From NCBI GenBank assembly GCA_026225945.1, contig JAMJFZ010000881.1:406001-470000 (forward strand): a stretch of DNA of 64,000 bases, in the 5' to 3' direction. A program made the translations under genes and the position numbers. Below the pieces are notes generated by a model. The model worked only from the letters and a program-made list of their open reading frames with translations, was not told where the DNA came from and made no database searches. Within the stretch, counting starts at the first letter, position 1; each line of letters opens with the position of its first letter. The DNA is from Cricetomys ansorgei (Eukaryota > Chordata > Mammalia > Rodentia > Nesomyidae). This document shows positions 13,801-25,824 of the stretch, piece by piece.

Positions 13801-13822
13801 TCTTAGGGGAACAATCTCAAGG
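10816..13822. other. Intergenic stretch, one MIR-like piece
   Basis: Apart from a MIR-like remnant at about 12440-12600 (CAGATGGGGAAATTAAGTCA), I see no named repeat. Open frames such as 12803-13204 (133 codons, minus) have no recognisable protein similarity. Confidence 0.5.
12440..12600 (-). repeat. MIR remnant, antisense
   Basis: CAGATGGGGAAATTAAGTCA corresponds to the MIR antisense motif CAGATGAGGAAACTGAGGCA, followed by a weak AAGTCACACAGCTAG-like section. Confidence 0.5.
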
Positions 13823-14010
13823 CTGGAACGGGGTGGGGGTGCAGAGGCTAGAACAGGGGGACCTGAGACTAGAACAGGGGGGTCAGAGGCTAGAACAGGG
13901 GGGCCAGAGGCTAGAACAGGGAGACCAGAGGCTAGAACAGGGGGGCCAGAGACTAGAACAGGGGGCCAGAGGCTAGAACAGGGGGGCCAGAGGCTAGAAC
14001 AGGGGGTAAG
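13823..14010 (+). repeat. 21-bp minisatellite
   Basis: The word CTAGAACAGG recurs at 13848, 13869, 13890, 13911, 13932, 13953, 13973 and 13994, a 21-bp period with one 20-bp step. A degenerate first copy lies at 13823. Each unit carries a run of four to six G. Confidence 0.9.
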
Positions 14011-14497
14011 GGCTCAAGAAGAAGGGTAAGAAAACGAGAAGTTGACATTAGAAGTTCTTGGTCTTTTTCCTAATGTGACATAAAAATATCTTCACTGAAT
14101 AACAAGCATGATATACAGAGCTAATAATTTAATTGGCTCAAAAGCTATTTTTTGTTTTTGACCAGGAAAACTAAAAGGCATTCTCTAAATGACACAAACT
14201 GTGAACTCATCGGTCACATTGGAAACTTTGAGTTAATGGCAAAACGGGGAGAAATAAAATGTATTTTTTAGATGTCTGCTTACGTTCTAATGACACAGAG
14301 AAAGAAAAGGTGTGATTTTGGGTGGGTGAGGAGGGGGGAATCTGGGAGGAGTTGGAGGAGGGGAGACTGTAATCAGAATATACTGCATGAAAAAAATCCA
14401 TTTCAATACTTATTTTAAGGAAATTCCTAAACTCAACTACAAATACCTTTTCAGACAGTATTATTCATTTCAGAAAGGAAAAAAAAAAAAACTATTG

Positions 14498-14695
14498 AGG
14501 GGCTGGAGAGGGGCTCAGAAGTTAAGCTCCCTTTCTGCTCTTGCCTGGTCCCTGAGTTCAGTGCTCAGTACCCACGACGGACAGCTCTCGGTCCTCTGTA
14601 ACTCCAGCTTCAGGGACTCCGACTTCCTCTTCTGGTCTCTGCAGTCATCTGTAAACGCACGGCACACACTCATACAGACACATAAATAAAAATTG
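14498..14695 (+). repeat. B2 SINE
   Basis: It begins GGGGCTGGAGAGGGGCTCAG, continues with GAGTTCAGTGCTCAGTACCC, CTTCCTCTTCTGGTCTCTGC and ends ACATAAATAAAAATTGG. All are B2 landmarks in order. Confidence 0.85.
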
Positions 14696-17600
14696 GTTTT
14701 CTACGTTAAGCAAGAAATCCAACCAAGTTTTGTGATTTCCCAATAGTCTTAGTCAAAACTTTGAGTATTTTCCAAGAATTAAGTCCTACCAAATTAAGCA
14801 TTAACTTGCTTTTCCTCCAGGTGATAGATTTCCTGACAAGTACGTCAGAGCCACTAATCCTTTATGTATAATGCTAATAATCACAGAAGTGAAATAAACA
14901 TTAGAAGAAACAAACCGTTCTGTGGCAGAGGGTGTGGCCTGGACTCTGTGTCCAGCTCTGTTTTGTTTCAACTCTTTCCAACAATGGGGAGGTAACTTGT
15001 CCCAGGGATTGTGCACTGGCAGTATGTTCCTTGGCTCATGACTCTGGAGGTCTGAGGTCAAGAAACCATTTCTTGCTGGTAGAGTCTCTAGGTAGTGTAA
15101 GAGATCAGATACCAAGAGACATGGGAGGGGCACACACAAGGGTGTGTGTTTGTGTCCTTTTGGCTCTCCTACCACAAGACCACCAGCCAATCACGAGTGC
15201 GCTACGCTGATGACTTCCTTTAATCCAGTCTGAACACTGCAGTCGGTTGTTTCTGCCCACAGAATATCTCACAGTGGGGATTAAGCACTGACATGAGGTT
15301 TGGAGGGAACCACATTCCAACCTCAACAACAGGCCGCGATAGGAAACTTGATTTCAGAGTTCCAAAGCTGGGGTGCAAGTGCACTTTAAAGAGGAATTAT
15401 GAAGTAAGCATTGTATACAAGAGTTTCTTTGAGCTGAGTTACAAGCTAAGCTTGCATTTGGAAAAATACCGAGAGTATGCACATGGTGTTTAAAACTATG
15501 AGACTGGGTAAGGTCACAAAGCAAGCATGTACGGTACCTTGCATAATTATCATCATAATTATCACTAGAAAAATAACCAATAAAGGGAATAAAGAGACAC
15601 AGCCAATGAGATGAGAGGAAAACTGAGAGGTTTGGCTTGTCACCTCTCACTGTGTTGCTAAGCCAAATATTAGCCTTCTTTATGGCTCATATAGTGATAA
15701 TGTCAACCAGAATTGGGTGTTGGGTTCCGTTTAGTTCTATTTCCTCATCTTCTTTTAAGGATTCACAGATTCTTCATCCCAAGACAGAGTGCGACACAGC
15801 CTGAAAGTAAGAATATGCAGTCCATATTAGCGAGCGGGTGAAGCAGTGACAGACTATGTGAACTTACGGGTGTTTCGGGACTACCAGGAGTCGGACAGGT
15901 GCAGCGGTGGCATGGGAGTGTGGTCACTGCAGCCACAGGGCACAAGAACGGGGCAACGCTGAAGTCATCACACATGATTAACCGTAGACATGGGAACTAA
16001 ACACTAAAGCCCCAAAGTGTTTGTTTCAAGCAATACGACATCTAAATTAATAACATTGCATTTTCCATGGGGATACGTGTCGGGACCTCAGTGGGTGCCT
16101 TCCTGTGATAAAGCTTAGCTTATAAATTAGAAAAGCCAGGGGATTAAAATCAGTAACTCACTGAAGATTTTAGTGACATCAAGTCATAGTGTCTTTCCTC
16201 ATCTCACCACGGCTTTTCTTTGACAACCCAAAATACCAGCATCGGTACTCTTGTGCCTTGGGGACCACACAGTAAAGTAAAGGTCACTGAACACAAGCAG
16301 CACAATCCTGTGACAGTCCACCGGAAACCAAGAAGACTACTACGTGACGGGCGGGTGGCACACACTGGTGGAGACACCGGACGAAGGAATGGGTTGAGAC
16401 TGTGCCTGACTTCAGGCAACCGAATCTACGGAAAGCAAAGACCAATGGATAAGAAAAGACTCCTGGGAAAGAAACAGCCAGATTGCCACAGCTTCTCCAT
16501 CTCATCTCGGAGGCTGCAGTCCACTCTGTGTGCTTAATGTCCTCTGCAAGCAGAAAGCCTAAGGGATTTTCCTATGGGCTTTTAAAGCACGTCTTAACAA
16601 ACATCTTTTGGTATGGGGAAATATCGGGAATAAAAAAGAAAAATACCAGAAAAGGAAAAGCCGGTTATCCTTTGCTGCTTGTTTATAAAACTAGTAGATT
16701 ATGCCATTTCAGGAGTATTTTCTCGTCTATGACCGTTTCCATGCAGCATTTTCTGAATACGTTTTCAACCTAACAGCTCTTTAAAGGGAGGTAAGTAACT
16801 TGTTGGTGTGTCTCTACAAAATATTACAACCACTGCGTTAAAGAAGAAGCCGAAAGCAAACTAGTTGGCCACCACTGAGGAGTAAGTAAAGTCCACTCTC
16901 CATTTTATTGTTTAAAGGACAAGCCCGAAGAACTAAAGTTTCTTCCACACTTAGTTCTTGTTTCTTCTCCTGTGATTCGCTGACAAAATTTTGTTTGTTA
17001 TTTTACTTCAAAACTTTAATGTCAACAAGTAGTTGACATTACAACATTGTGAACAGGGCTATTCACAGTAGGAGAACTGGGCATGACTGAGACATCTGTA
17101 AGTCTTTGTTAATTGAAAGCGGACCCTAACCGTATCAGTTCCAGAACACAGCACAGCACACGCAGTGTCTGCCGATGTTTAGCACCGTATGTGGGTGAGG
17201 ATTGCTGACAAAGCCTAGGTGTGTTATTGCTACTTTTTATAATAGTGAAGTTGTCATGCAACGACTTGTTCAATTCTGTAACGGTATATTTGGACATCGG
17301 AAATCCATATTTGAAAATCTAGGAACACAAAGAAATGAGCCTCCCATTCACAGGTAAGCAGGAGGTATCTGCTCCCTTAGATCCCAGCTTCTTAAACCCT
17401 GGGCCATGACTCTGTGCAGCTGAACATGGGGTCATGAAAATTCGTGCAGTAGTGAAAGATTTCTGAACACACAATAACACAAATGCGTAATGCTTCTGGG
17501 GCGTTGCTGGCAGCACCTGCCCAGGTTGCATCCAGTGACTGCACCACTGTCTTGGTTCTGAACACAGAGTGTGTGTATCTGGCATGTCATGAACGCCAAC

Positions 17601-18298
17601 ACAATATGAACCACAGGGCTTCTACTGTGCGTGCAAAGTTTTCTGCTCTTAGAGCAGCACAATATCGTTTCATTAAGGAAAATGGCAGTATTGTCCCGCA
17701 GCTGTTCCTCGGCATCTAAGTACAAAATTAACACATTTTTGTATTATCGTAGTAAAATATCTGATTTTTAAATCTAAAAAATTTTTAAATTGGTATTTGA
17801 GTTGCTGGCTGGAGTCCCATTAAAAAAAAAATAATGAACCCTGACTTGGGATTAGTGCAGAAGTTCTGAAGTTTCTGAAACTGCTCTTCACGCACTTCTT
17901 CCATTTTATATTATGTATTTGTGTACGGCAGAATTCTCAGCATTAATGATTATAAATCAAAATGTTGACCAACTCAGAAAAACAGCATAGATGTAGTGGC
18001 CTGTAGTTTAAATATTCAATCAATATTAAATTATTTATGTGAAATAAACACACCCATCTCATCAATATGTAATCAGTATATAAATTTGCTTTCATATTTA
18101 GTAAATGGTGAAAATATATTAACCATAGAATGGTTTTAAAATAAACTTCTTTATGATTTATTATCAGTAAATGCTTGATTTGTAAACCTATATTGTAGAC
18201 CTATGTGCTTCGGGCTATGCAAAATTTCTTGGGCAAAATGAAAAATATCTAATAAGTTCTGCCTTTGATGAACATAAGACATCTCAGAAAAGCTTGTT
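14696..18298. other. Intergenic stretch, nothing assigned
   Basis: There are no SINE bodies or long tandem repeats. Short open frames (up to 129 codons) occur on both strands without recognisable similarity. Confidence 0.5.
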
Positions 18299-18395
18299 CT
18301 CCTCTCTCTCTCTCTTTCTCTCTCTCCATCTCCCTCTCTCTCTCTCTCTTCCTCCCTTTCCCTCTCTCTCTCCCTCTCTCCCTCCACCCTCCTCC
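18299..18395 (+). repeat. (CT)n low-complexity tract
   Basis: This is a nearly pure pyrimidine strand of CT and CCCT words. It makes artificial open frames on both strands and could adopt triplex (H-DNA) structure. Confidence 0.95.
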
Positions 18396-20676
18396 TCTCT
18401 GCTCTTCATGTGCTGAAGGCAGCTGTCCTTTGCTTCCTCCTGCCTTCTGGGTGATTCCCTTTCTTTAGCTGTTTCATCAGAGCTTGGGATCTGATGTTAG
18501 GGAAACTCATGTCCAGAGCCCATCCGTATGGCCAGGGCAAGGTATTTTCTGTAATTCAGTTTCATCCCGGCTAGGGGAAAGGGACGAATGTTTCTTGCCC
18601 TGACTGGCCCAGGATTCCCAATTGGCTCCATCACTCTTGGGAGTAGCTGTTCTTCCATCTGCACCATGGCAGAATTGTCACTTTGCTGTGGTCACTGCCT
18701 GTGCCCTGGCTTCCAGTCTACTGTCTCAGAATGGAGTGAGTCGGTGACCCTTCTGATGAAGTAAGTCTAAGTCTCAAACGTCCTGTGGTCCCTGGTGGTA
18801 CCTTGCGGGACTGGGTCTACCGAGTGAGACCTGTCAGTGATGTGCTGTGTTTTCTGGATCCGGTCCTTTTACTTCAATGTTGCAGCATTCCTGGTGATCT
18901 GTGGGCCTGGGCTCCCACCTCGCTGGTTCTGCAAGACAAATGAGACATGCCCAGAGGTTCACAGGAGCCTGCTGCGTCTCTCAGGAATGGTGAATTTGTA
19001 AAAGGCAAGCATCTGAGTCTCTCTCTTCTCGCCTTGGGACAGAGGATGGAACAATTTAGAATGTTGGTTCAATGAAGAGATCAGACACGTAAGAATAACG
19101 GGACGTAGCATCTTACACAGTGTGGGAAATGTGTAGCAGAAACATTTAATATGAAAATCTTTTGATATGAAATTTAAAAAATTCTAAAGAATGATGAAGT
19201 CAAGAACTCAAGTTCTGTGACAAATGATCATAAAAGGGGGTATTTGGTGCCATGTGGTCTACTTCAGCTTGTTACAGACAGACAACACTGGCCAAGGTCA
19301 GAAGCTGAATGCAGAGACCCACTGAAGCAAGAGTGCTTTAAAACCCTAGTTAGTAGTGACCGTGCACTACAGGGCGGTAAGGCTTCACTGGCAAGTCATA
19401 CTTAACCCTCAAAGGACGCGGACAGTTTCAGAACTCAGAGAACAGTATCAAACTTAGACAAACACAAGCATGAAGTTGCTCGGCAATGACTAATGTGACT
19501 CATTATGCGCTCTCAGACTCCTCAGAAGCAAACCACACACTGGGACCTGCTGACTCAGAAATTATTCCTTATTTATGAATATTAGGCATTTTCATCGCTT
19601 TAGTGGTTTAATGGCATAAGAAACAAATGACATTACCAGTGAAATCCATTCTTTCCAATAATTAAAACTTTTTGAAGATTTGAAAAGACATGTCTTTTCA
19701 GTATTTGATTATTTTGAAAGATGATTTAAAGAGAAATAAGCAAACAAAACCCATGCTTACCAAAACCCAGGGAAATAAGTATCGATTGAAAAGGGCCACT
19801 TTAAGGTTATTCACAGGTCTCAAAGCATAAAGATTTTATGAGTGGTAAATTATTAATGCTTTTAATTGGCTTTAAAACTCACACCCAGCTTCCTGAGTGA
19901 GAAGAAACTGTGAAGACTAGAAATACTCATCGTATGTACTGGGGCTACGCCATGTCCTGGTCATTCCTCAATCCCCTCTCTCTCTGCTTTCCACCTGTCA
20001 GGAAATGGACAACCTCTTCCACAGGCTCCCAGTGCCATGATGTTCTGCCCAAGCACACGGGCCAGTCAACCCTCTGAAACAGAGAGACACTTTGGATCCC
20101 TTCTTCCTGTAGTGGTCCCTGTTGGGCATTTGTCAGTGATATGAAAGCTAACTAAAAGAGCCAACCACCCCTTCTTTATACTCCATGAGTCTCTTTTTGT
20201 TTCACTGTTAGCATTGTGCCACCCTCTCTTCCCCAAGTTCACAAAGCAAACTGTGGCCAGAGTTCAAGTTCTCGACACTCAGATTTTAATGTATCAAGTC
20301 TCATAAGAATAAAATATTTTCTACAACTTGGAATGAAATGTTGGGGACTTTATGGAAAACAATTATTTCATGGTGCAGAAAACGAGGAAGCATGAAGGTG
20401 AAGATGGAGTTCATCAAGGCTGTTGAAGCAGGAAGAATGTAGCTGTGCGTGGTAGAGAACATGATCCTGGCAGGAAGGATCACCACGGCAGAGGCAAGGA
20501 ACCATCAGGTTGGTGTATCCATGGAAACAAATCTATCTAATCTGAGCTATGATGTGGAAGCGGGCATAGGAGATGCTGGAGTCAGGATCTTAAATCAACG
20601 TTTAGGATAAGAACTTCAGGAGGCATTGAACTAAAATGTGGAGGTAAAAGTTGGATTAAATTTCAACTCTACAGTC
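18396..20676. other. Intergenic stretch, nothing assigned
   Basis: No named repeat or gene can be supported. Confidence 0.5.
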
Positions 20677-20850
20677 AGGCATAGATACTGTCTCATGCCT
20701 TTAATCCCAGCACTCGTGAGGCAGAAGCAGGCGGATCTCTGTGAGTTTGAGGCCAGCCTGGTCTACAGAGTGAGTTCCAGGACAGGAACTACACAGGAAC
20801 TACCAGGACTACGCAAAGAAACCCTGTCTAGAAAAAACCTAAATAAATAA
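20677..20850 (+). repeat. B1 SINE
   Basis: It reads CCTTTAATCCCAGCACTCGT, then GTGAGTTTGAGGCCAGCCTG and AGAAACCCTGTCTAG with an A-rich tail: a complete B1 order on the + strand. Confidence 0.92.
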
Positions 20851-20944
20851 ATATAAATAACATATAACTTTCGACTCTACATGTATCAGCTCAAGCCCTC
20901 ACAAGACAAAGGTTACTACCACATTTTTGTATTATTTGTGTTGG

Positions 20945-21060
20945 TTTGGCTTGAGTTTTTTAGACAGGGTCTCATGTAATAGAACTCGCTTGGTAACCAA
21001 GGATGATTTTGAACTGCTCCTCCTTCCACTGTTGCTCAAGTACTGGAATTACAGGAGAAA
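20945..21060 (-). repeat. B1-like SINE, antisense, diverged
   Basis: The + strand shows TTTTAGACAGGGTCTCATG, GGATGATTTTGAACTGCTCC and GTACTGGAATTACAGGAG, the reverse complement of B1. Confidence 0.7.
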
Positions 21061-21607
21061 TATGAGGTTCAAGGTTTGCTTAGTAGCTTGTGGCCATGGA
21101 TATCTGAGTAAGAAAGAGGCAAGGCTGGGTCAGACAATTCCACAGCTGTTTCTACTCCACCATATTGCCCCGTACCATCTGGGTGTCTTGGGTCTAAGAC
21201 TCTTCTTATGCAGAGACCATGGACATTTTGCCACATGAGTGCAGCTTTATTTCCTCAAAGCAATGCATACTGATACAGTTGGTCATTGGCATATAACCAA
21301 TGATCAATAAATGTTAGGTGAATGAAAGAATAAACTGACTAGTCCATGCCATGGCAAAACTGGAGCTCAGCCTCTGATGAAGATATTCAAGCAAACCACA
21401 AGGAAGAGGGTCAGTGGTGTGACCACCAGATCCCTGGGTGGAAAGACGTTCAGAGTAAGTTTTAGGAGGATATATTGAATACTTGGACTTTGCAATGAGC
21501 ACTGCCTGCTTTCATTCCCCACTCTCTTTGGATGGTAGACATCAAGATGTCAGGAGGGTTGTCAAGAAGCCACCAGGGCCCAATTAGGTAATATCTTCTG
21601 TTTTGCT

Positions 21608-21765
21608 TGTTGTTTTTGGTTTTTTCAAGACAGGGTTTCTCTGTTGTGACTCTGGCTATCCTAGAACTCACTCTGTAGACCAGGCTAGCCTCAAACTCAC
21701 AGAGATCCATCTGCCTCTGCCTCCCGAGTGCTGGGATTAAAGGCGTGGGCCATCACTGCCAAGCT
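21608..21765 (-). repeat. B1 SINE, antisense
   Basis: The + strand reads TTTTTTCAAGACAGGGTTTC, then CTGGCTATCCTAGAACTCAC, GACCAGGCTAGCCTCAAACT and GTGCTGGGATTAAAGGCGTG. This is among the least diverged SINEs here. Confidence 0.95.
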
Positions 21766-22339
21766 GGAACATCTTCTTTTAAAATTGTTTGCTCAGGGTA
21801 ACAGAAACACGTAAACACTTCCCATTGTTGGAACTTCCAACACTTTATTAGTATGAAATGATTTTCACAAATAATCCTGCCAATTTCTGAAAGTTATAAA
21901 TAAAAATGTTGTAGAAGAGGAATATAGTTCAAAATGTCCTATGCTGAGTCTCCCAGAATGAGAGGTAGAAGGTTTCTGTTCATCTATTTGGAACTTACCA
22001 TTGGAAAATAGATTAATTGATGTCTAAATTTCCTTTGATTCTAAATAATGGAAGTGTAGCAATGATAAGTCTTTTAGGAAAGCATATATTTGTTTGTAAC
22101 AACCATTTTCTGTCTCATTGGTTGTATTCTGTAAAGCCAGTGATGAGGCAAGGGAAGAATGCTTAGCACCTAGCACCAGTTATCAGGGATTATAGACACC
22201 TTCCATGTGCTTGATCAGTTTAAATTGCATCTCATTGGCTCACTCTGGCATGAGAGAGAACTTGTGCCTGCAACATGATGTAATTAGTTGACCCTCTAGC
22301 CCTAGACAATGCTGATGAGGTTTGACAATTAAAATAGTG

Positions 22340-22381
22340 AAAGTAGGGCATTGTTGTACACGCCTTAATCCCAGCACTCAG
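22340..22381 (+). repeat. Left half of a B1 split by an LTR-like insertion
   Basis: CACGCCTTAATCCCAGCACT followed by CAG is the start of a B1. The body resumes about 1.05 kb later, at 23428. Confidence 0.7.
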
Positions 22382-23433
22382 GTGCTGGGGGCCAGTCCCA
22401 GTGGTCAACAGGGTCCAGAGAGGAGATAAGAAGTAGGTGAAGGGAGACTGAGTCAGAGACCAAGACTGGGAGGATTTTGCAGCTCTGACTGCTGCTCTGA
22501 CTGCCTAGCAATCAGGATGCTCTTTTATTTACACAGTTTCCATGAGACAAAGAAAAATTTACGGTTTCCAAGGGGATACAGATCATATCATTTTGTAACT
22601 ATCTGAGCTAGTTTAGGTGAGTCCCCAAGCCTTAACTTTTGATAGTTTAATGTATAACCTTGAAAGCGTTCTCAGGCCTAAAAGCCTCTGCAGCTGACTT
22701 GCTTTTATGACCTCTATAAAAATCTGTTTGTTAAGAGAAATCTTTTTGTCTCCTGGTTGAGACCTCACCATAACCTGGTGCAAGTCAGTCTTTTTATAAG
22801 GACAAACCTTTATGCCTAATTCTTTTTTCTTTTGTATCATACTACTATGTAAGGTAAAGGTTGTTTTAGCCAATCTTAGTTACTAAATTCCTTATTCTTT
22901 GGGGTCATTCAAGTATGCCTCACCCCCATCTCATAAGCTATATATCCAGGAAACCCTGAGCATATGGAGGAGGAGGCCTGTGATCTATCGTCACTTCTCC
23001 TGGCCTGCTGTGGCTTATCAGCTTCTCTCAAGTTTATATTGCCCTGATTGCTTGCTGCTGAGTTTGCTCTGGGGTAGACACACCAAGAAGATTCTGAAGT
23101 CATAGCCTCATAAAGAAATTCCTAGCAGTTTATCACAATCTCCAAGGCTTAAGGAAGATCCCTGAGTAAGGTCAGATAAGGTTAGTTCCCTGAAAGCAGG
23201 AGGGGCAGCAGTATAATTAGGACTTTGCTAAAGAGACTCAAATGATTTTCTCAGGTAAAGACATAAATGAATCATAATGTAAAAACGTCCCCTAACAGTG
23301 CAACATGTAGAGACAAACACCAAGAGTGAGAGACAGCGAGGCAGCAATGCAGCATTTGGCTCAGCTTTGCTGGACTGTGTCAAGCTGTGCGGGCCTCATG
23401 ACGTTCCCCATATCCATGGGTCACGGCTGCACT
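22382..23433 (-). mobile_element. LTR-like insertion inside a B1
   Basis: On the minus strand the core 22383-23297 starts TGTTAGGGGACG and ends GGCCCCCAGCA, giving LTR-type TG...CA ends. An AAATAAAAGAG signal lies near that end (+ strand CTCTTTTATTT at about 22522). The flanking B1 halves share ACTCAG at 22376-22381 and 23434-23439, a possible 6-bp target duplication. However, about 130 bases (23298-23433) beyond the TG...CA core are unexplained. No gag/pol frames are present. Confidence 0.55.
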
Positions 23434-23560
23434 ACTCAGAAGGCAGAGGTAGGTTGATCTCTGGGGATTTGAGGCCAGCTGAATCTACATAGCAAGTTCC
23501 AGGTTAGGCAAAGCTACAGAGTGAGACCATGACTCAAAACAACAACGACAATGACAGTCC
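23428..23560 (+). repeat. Right half of the split B1
   Basis: It reads CTCAGAAGGCAGAGGTAGGT, ATTTGAGGCCAGCTGAATC and TACAGAGTGAGACCATGACT, then an A/C-rich tail. Confidence 0.75.
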
Positions 23561-23662
23561 CAGAAAATAATAGATCAAATCAATTCTGAAATCCAGTGCA
23601 CATCAAGCAATGAGTCTATAGATATTCATAAGGTGGGACTAATGTTTGAAATTCCTCAAGTT

Positions 23663-23714
23663 AGCATTTTAGAGTACTTACTGTGTGCAGCATTTTAGAG
23701 TACACACTATGTGC
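23663..23714 (+). repeat. 26-bp tandem duplication
   Basis: AGCATTTTAGAGTAC followed by TTACTGTGTGC is repeated directly as AGCATTTTAGAGTAC followed by ACACTATGTGC. There are two copies, 23663-23688 and 23689-23714. Confidence 0.9.
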
Positions 23715-24069
23715 ACAGCACTGTGACAAGCTACATGGGGTGCAACCATGGAGACACAGTTGTAGGCCTAGCTATATGATCTAAAAGTTCATAGATCAGT
23801 TACAAGGCAGAAGAGAGGACTGAGGAAGAAAATATTTAAATCCATTAGGGCTGGATGATTTTCACAGATGTTTTCTTCAAAAGGGGCCTCAGTGGTTTTC
23901 AGTAAGTGGCAAACAACTTGAGGGTCAGAAACACACAAAGAAACTCAGGGTGCCCAGCTCACAAGTGAGCAAAATTGTGAAAGATATATCTAAAAAGTAA
24001 GCTGGGATTCAATTGTGGAGTATCTAGAGCTCTATGCTATGAAATTGACCATTTATTCTCTATATAGAC

Positions 24070-24185
24070 TCAATAGATCTTGGTACAGTATGGAATATTC
24101 TATACCTGTACAACACGACAGCCACTGGGCACATGTGGCTATTGAACACTTGCAGTGTGGCCCATTTAATAAGTAATATTGATAA
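24070..24185 (+). repeat. Old DNA-transposon-like fragment
   Basis: CACATGTGGCTATTGAACAC followed by TTGCAGTGTGGC matches a common mammalian interspersed repeat motif, which I associate with hAT-type (MER) elements. The family name is not certain. Confidence 0.45.
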
Positions 24186-24237
24186 GATAATTGGCATCAT
24201 GTTGTACATGCATGTGATGGTACTCAAACTTTTACAC

Positions 24238-24390
24238 AAAGACCTGAAGAGATGACTCAGCAGTTAAGAGCCTGCTGCTCTTCCAGAGGACCAGAATTTG
24301 GTTCCCAGCATCCATATACATCACCTGACGCCCTCTTCTGGCCTCTGTGAGCACCTGCACCCAGATGCAAACACGCATATATGTAGTGCT
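24238..24390 (+). repeat. B2 SINE
   Basis: It contains AGAGATGACTCAGCAGTTAA, CAGAATTTGGTTCCCAGCAT and CGCCCTCTTCTGGCCTCTGT, which is the B2 order. It ends without a clear tail. Confidence 0.9.
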
Positions 24391-25824
24391 GATTACCTGG
24401 AAAGGGTTCTCTGCTGGCAGAGCTCTACACCATCTTTGGTTTTGTGATTTTATCCAGTTAGAAGCAGCATGGAAGTAAACTCATTATATTGCAGGACAAC
24501 AATTAACAGAAGAAACGTGGTTGAACAGACTAGATAAAAACAGCAGCAGATGGTAGATTCTGGTAATTAAAAAAAAATTCAACACACCAATGTGACTGAC
24601 TTGTGACTGTTGAGAAGCATCACATTTTATTCCTTGGATGCAAAGACTCTGCCTTACTCATCCTAGGTGATTAACGTGTGCATTACTAATACGTTGTTCA
24701 TGAGCCACGAGGTGAAGACATAAAAATAAGACAATATCAACACTCAGAAGGGCGTGCTGCCTCTGATACAGATGGGAGGTATAACAGCATCGCAGCTCTC
24801 AAGGCTTCCAGAATTTCATTTTATCAACAATGATTAAACAGAACAGAAACCCAAATGTGTTATTTGCGTTCTGTAAAAAACAAGTCTATTGATTTAGCGT
24901 GTAGGGGTGTGCGTTGTGACATCACATGCGTTCTCAGGATTGCGTTCAGGTCATCCGTCATGCTGAGCCACCTAGGTGGTCCGGATGTGCGTCTTACTCA
25001 CTTTGGTTTCTCCATTGATGTCTGCTACACAGTAGGTCCTCAAGAAACATCTGCTGACTGAAGGAATTGTCCTGTATTATTTTAAATGTGGTTTGTGTAG
25101 CTCAATTGTGTATTTATAAACTATTGCATTTCTAGATATTACAAATACACTGTTAGAACAAAATCTTCTTAGCACCTGAAGATACTCCTGTAAGATGAAC
25201 TTGGAATCCATATGTGGGGTTAATTTAAGCCATTGTGCTGTAATTTTAAAGGCTTCAATCTGCTTCTTTTTACAGATATTAGAATGTTCACTTTTTCCCT
25301 TATAAATCTGGCTGAGGCTTAACCATTTTATCATAGCTCCAGATACAGGCATTTCATTCTTCCATCCGTGCGTGTCTATTTTGGGATAGGCATTGTCCAA
25401 AACGCAGCAATATAAAGAATTCTAGGCCATGGCCCTTGCCTGTGAGGAGTCCAGAGCCAGTGAGAGAGTAAACTGCAAATGCTGTAGGCTGCCTACCATA
25501 CAATGTTGGCTTCAAATGCCCTAGTCAAGGCCGGAGCAAATGGCTCTGGATTACAAATGACTCTTGAGACCCCATCAGCTGTAAAATCGTACGAAACAGT
25601 TTTGAAGGCTGAGACTTAAGAACGGGACCATCTTGGGTTTGAATCTCATGCTCCATCACCTTTTACTTTTAGTGAGTAAGTCTGTGTACAAGTGTGATGC
25701 GTGTACAGAAAAATACGTGTCTTCTATGTAGCTGGATGGGCACCTACACGCTAACCCTCACCCTCACCCACGAACCTGCTCCCAAGTCGAGGAACAGAAC
25801 GTAAGCACTCGTACCCAAGACTGT
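24391..25824. other. Intergenic stretch with an L2/MIR-like end
   Basis: ACACAGTAGGTCCTCAAGAA near 25028 resembles the tail of MIR/L2 elements (ACAGTAGGTGCTCAATAAA). Nothing else is assigned. Confidence 0.45.

Noticed and set aside
14498..14695. tRNA gene suggested by A-box/B-box-like sequence
   Set aside because: The tRNA-like head belongs to a B2 SINE; the same applies to the other B2/B4 copies.
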